From the NCBI GenBank assembly GCA_003132865.1, contig PKYZ01000271.1, positions 1 through 15,186 of the forward strand: a stretch of DNA of 15,186 nt, read 5' to 3'. This stretch comes from Bryobacterales bacterium. GTDB taxonomy: Bacteria > Acidobacteriota > Terriglobia > Bryobacterales > Bryobacteraceae. The position numbers and the translations under genes were made by a program. The notes under the pieces are model-generated. The model was not told the origin of the DNA, made no database searches, and was given only the letters and a program-made list of their open reading frames with translations. Below, in pieces: positions 15,010-15,186 of this stretch. Within the stretch, counting starts at the first letter, position 1. The number at the start of each line of letters is the position of its first letter.

Positions 15010-15108
15010 CTCCCCGTCCCCGCGTCTCCCCATCTCCGCGTCCCCGCGTCCCCGCGTCTCCCCGTACCCGCGTCTCCGTGTCCCCCATCCCCGCGTCCCC
15101 CTCCCCAT
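15010..15108. repeat. Degenerate octamer tandem repeat tract
   Basis: Nine consecutive 8-bp units from 15010 to 15081 (ctccccgt, ccccgcgt, ctccccat, ctccgcgt, ccccgcgt, ccccgcgt, ctccccgt, acccgcgt, ctccgtgt) continue as imperfect units to about 15108. All purines of the pattern lie at fixed positions, giving extreme strand asymmetry (plus strand almost only C and T, with G/A at the 3' side of each unit). It lies immediately upstream of the HIT gene. Confidence 0.9.
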
Positions 15109-15186
15109 CGCTCCCGTCCGGCGCTCACTCCCGTCCAAATTAGCTGTTTGACAGCATTCCCAACATTGAAATCATTGGGCATAGCC
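15109..15186. other. Window edge, no gene supported
   Basis: This short non-repeat stretch may hold promoters. A perfect TTGACA hexamer (15148-15153, plus strand) lacks a good -10 at normal distance. On the minus strand, TTGGGA and TAATTT are 15 bp apart and might serve the HIT gene. Neither is convincing. Confidence 0.25.

Noticed and set aside
14868..15182. 104-codon minus-strand frame through the octamer tract
   Set aside because: Its GDAGT/RRGDAGT-like sequence is just translated repeat, and it overlaps the HIT gene in another frame.

Overview
The window looks like a chromosomal segment of an Acidobacteriota member (Solibacter/Bryobacter/Koribacter-like). This is an inference from content: two giant Oar-type TonB-dependent receptors with N-terminal carboxypeptidase-regulatory-like domains, which are strongly expanded in that phylum; a high-GC, proline/alanine-rich coding style; an Hfq-like protein with a long N-terminal extension; and GC-rich 7- and 8-bp tandem repeats between genes. 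No rRNA, tRNA, CRISPR array or phage module was recognised.

Layout. (1) 1-1637 is an insertion sequence. A DDE integrase-type transposase on the minus strand is flanked by inverted end regions, each holding three copies of a ~20-bp motif at 35-36-bp spacing. (2) 1702-4960 runs on the plus strand: a Ppx/GppA polyphosphate/pppGpp phosphatase, a translationally coupled SH3-type lipoprotein whose signal peptide seems to be split by a 90-bp palindromic heptamer repeat, and a small Hfq-like Sm protein. (3) 5032-5969 is a minus-strand two-gene unit: a cysteine-rich protein of unknown function overlapping by ATGA a hotdog-fold acyl-CoA thioesterase. It faces the Hfq-like gene across a hairpin and is divergent from a small TPR protein (5994-6305). 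(4) 6544-14038 holds two TonB-dependent receptors arranged tail to tail, each ending at its own hairpin. (5) 14563-14994 is a HIT-family hydrolase on the minus strand, preceded by an octamer repeat tract that runs almost to the window edge.

How the genes relate. Ppx/GppA (polyphosphate and alarmone turnover) and the Hfq-like protein (RNA binding) are both stress and post-transcriptional regulators, but nothing here proves a shared pathway. The receptors are outer-membrane uptake proteins, probably for polymers, peptides or chelates. The window is mostly housekeeping genes with an IS and repeat elements placed in or next to gene starts. The most interesting points are the iterated IS ends, the repeat inside the lipoprotein signal peptide, the divergent Hfq-like protein, and possible leaderless or bidirectional promoters.
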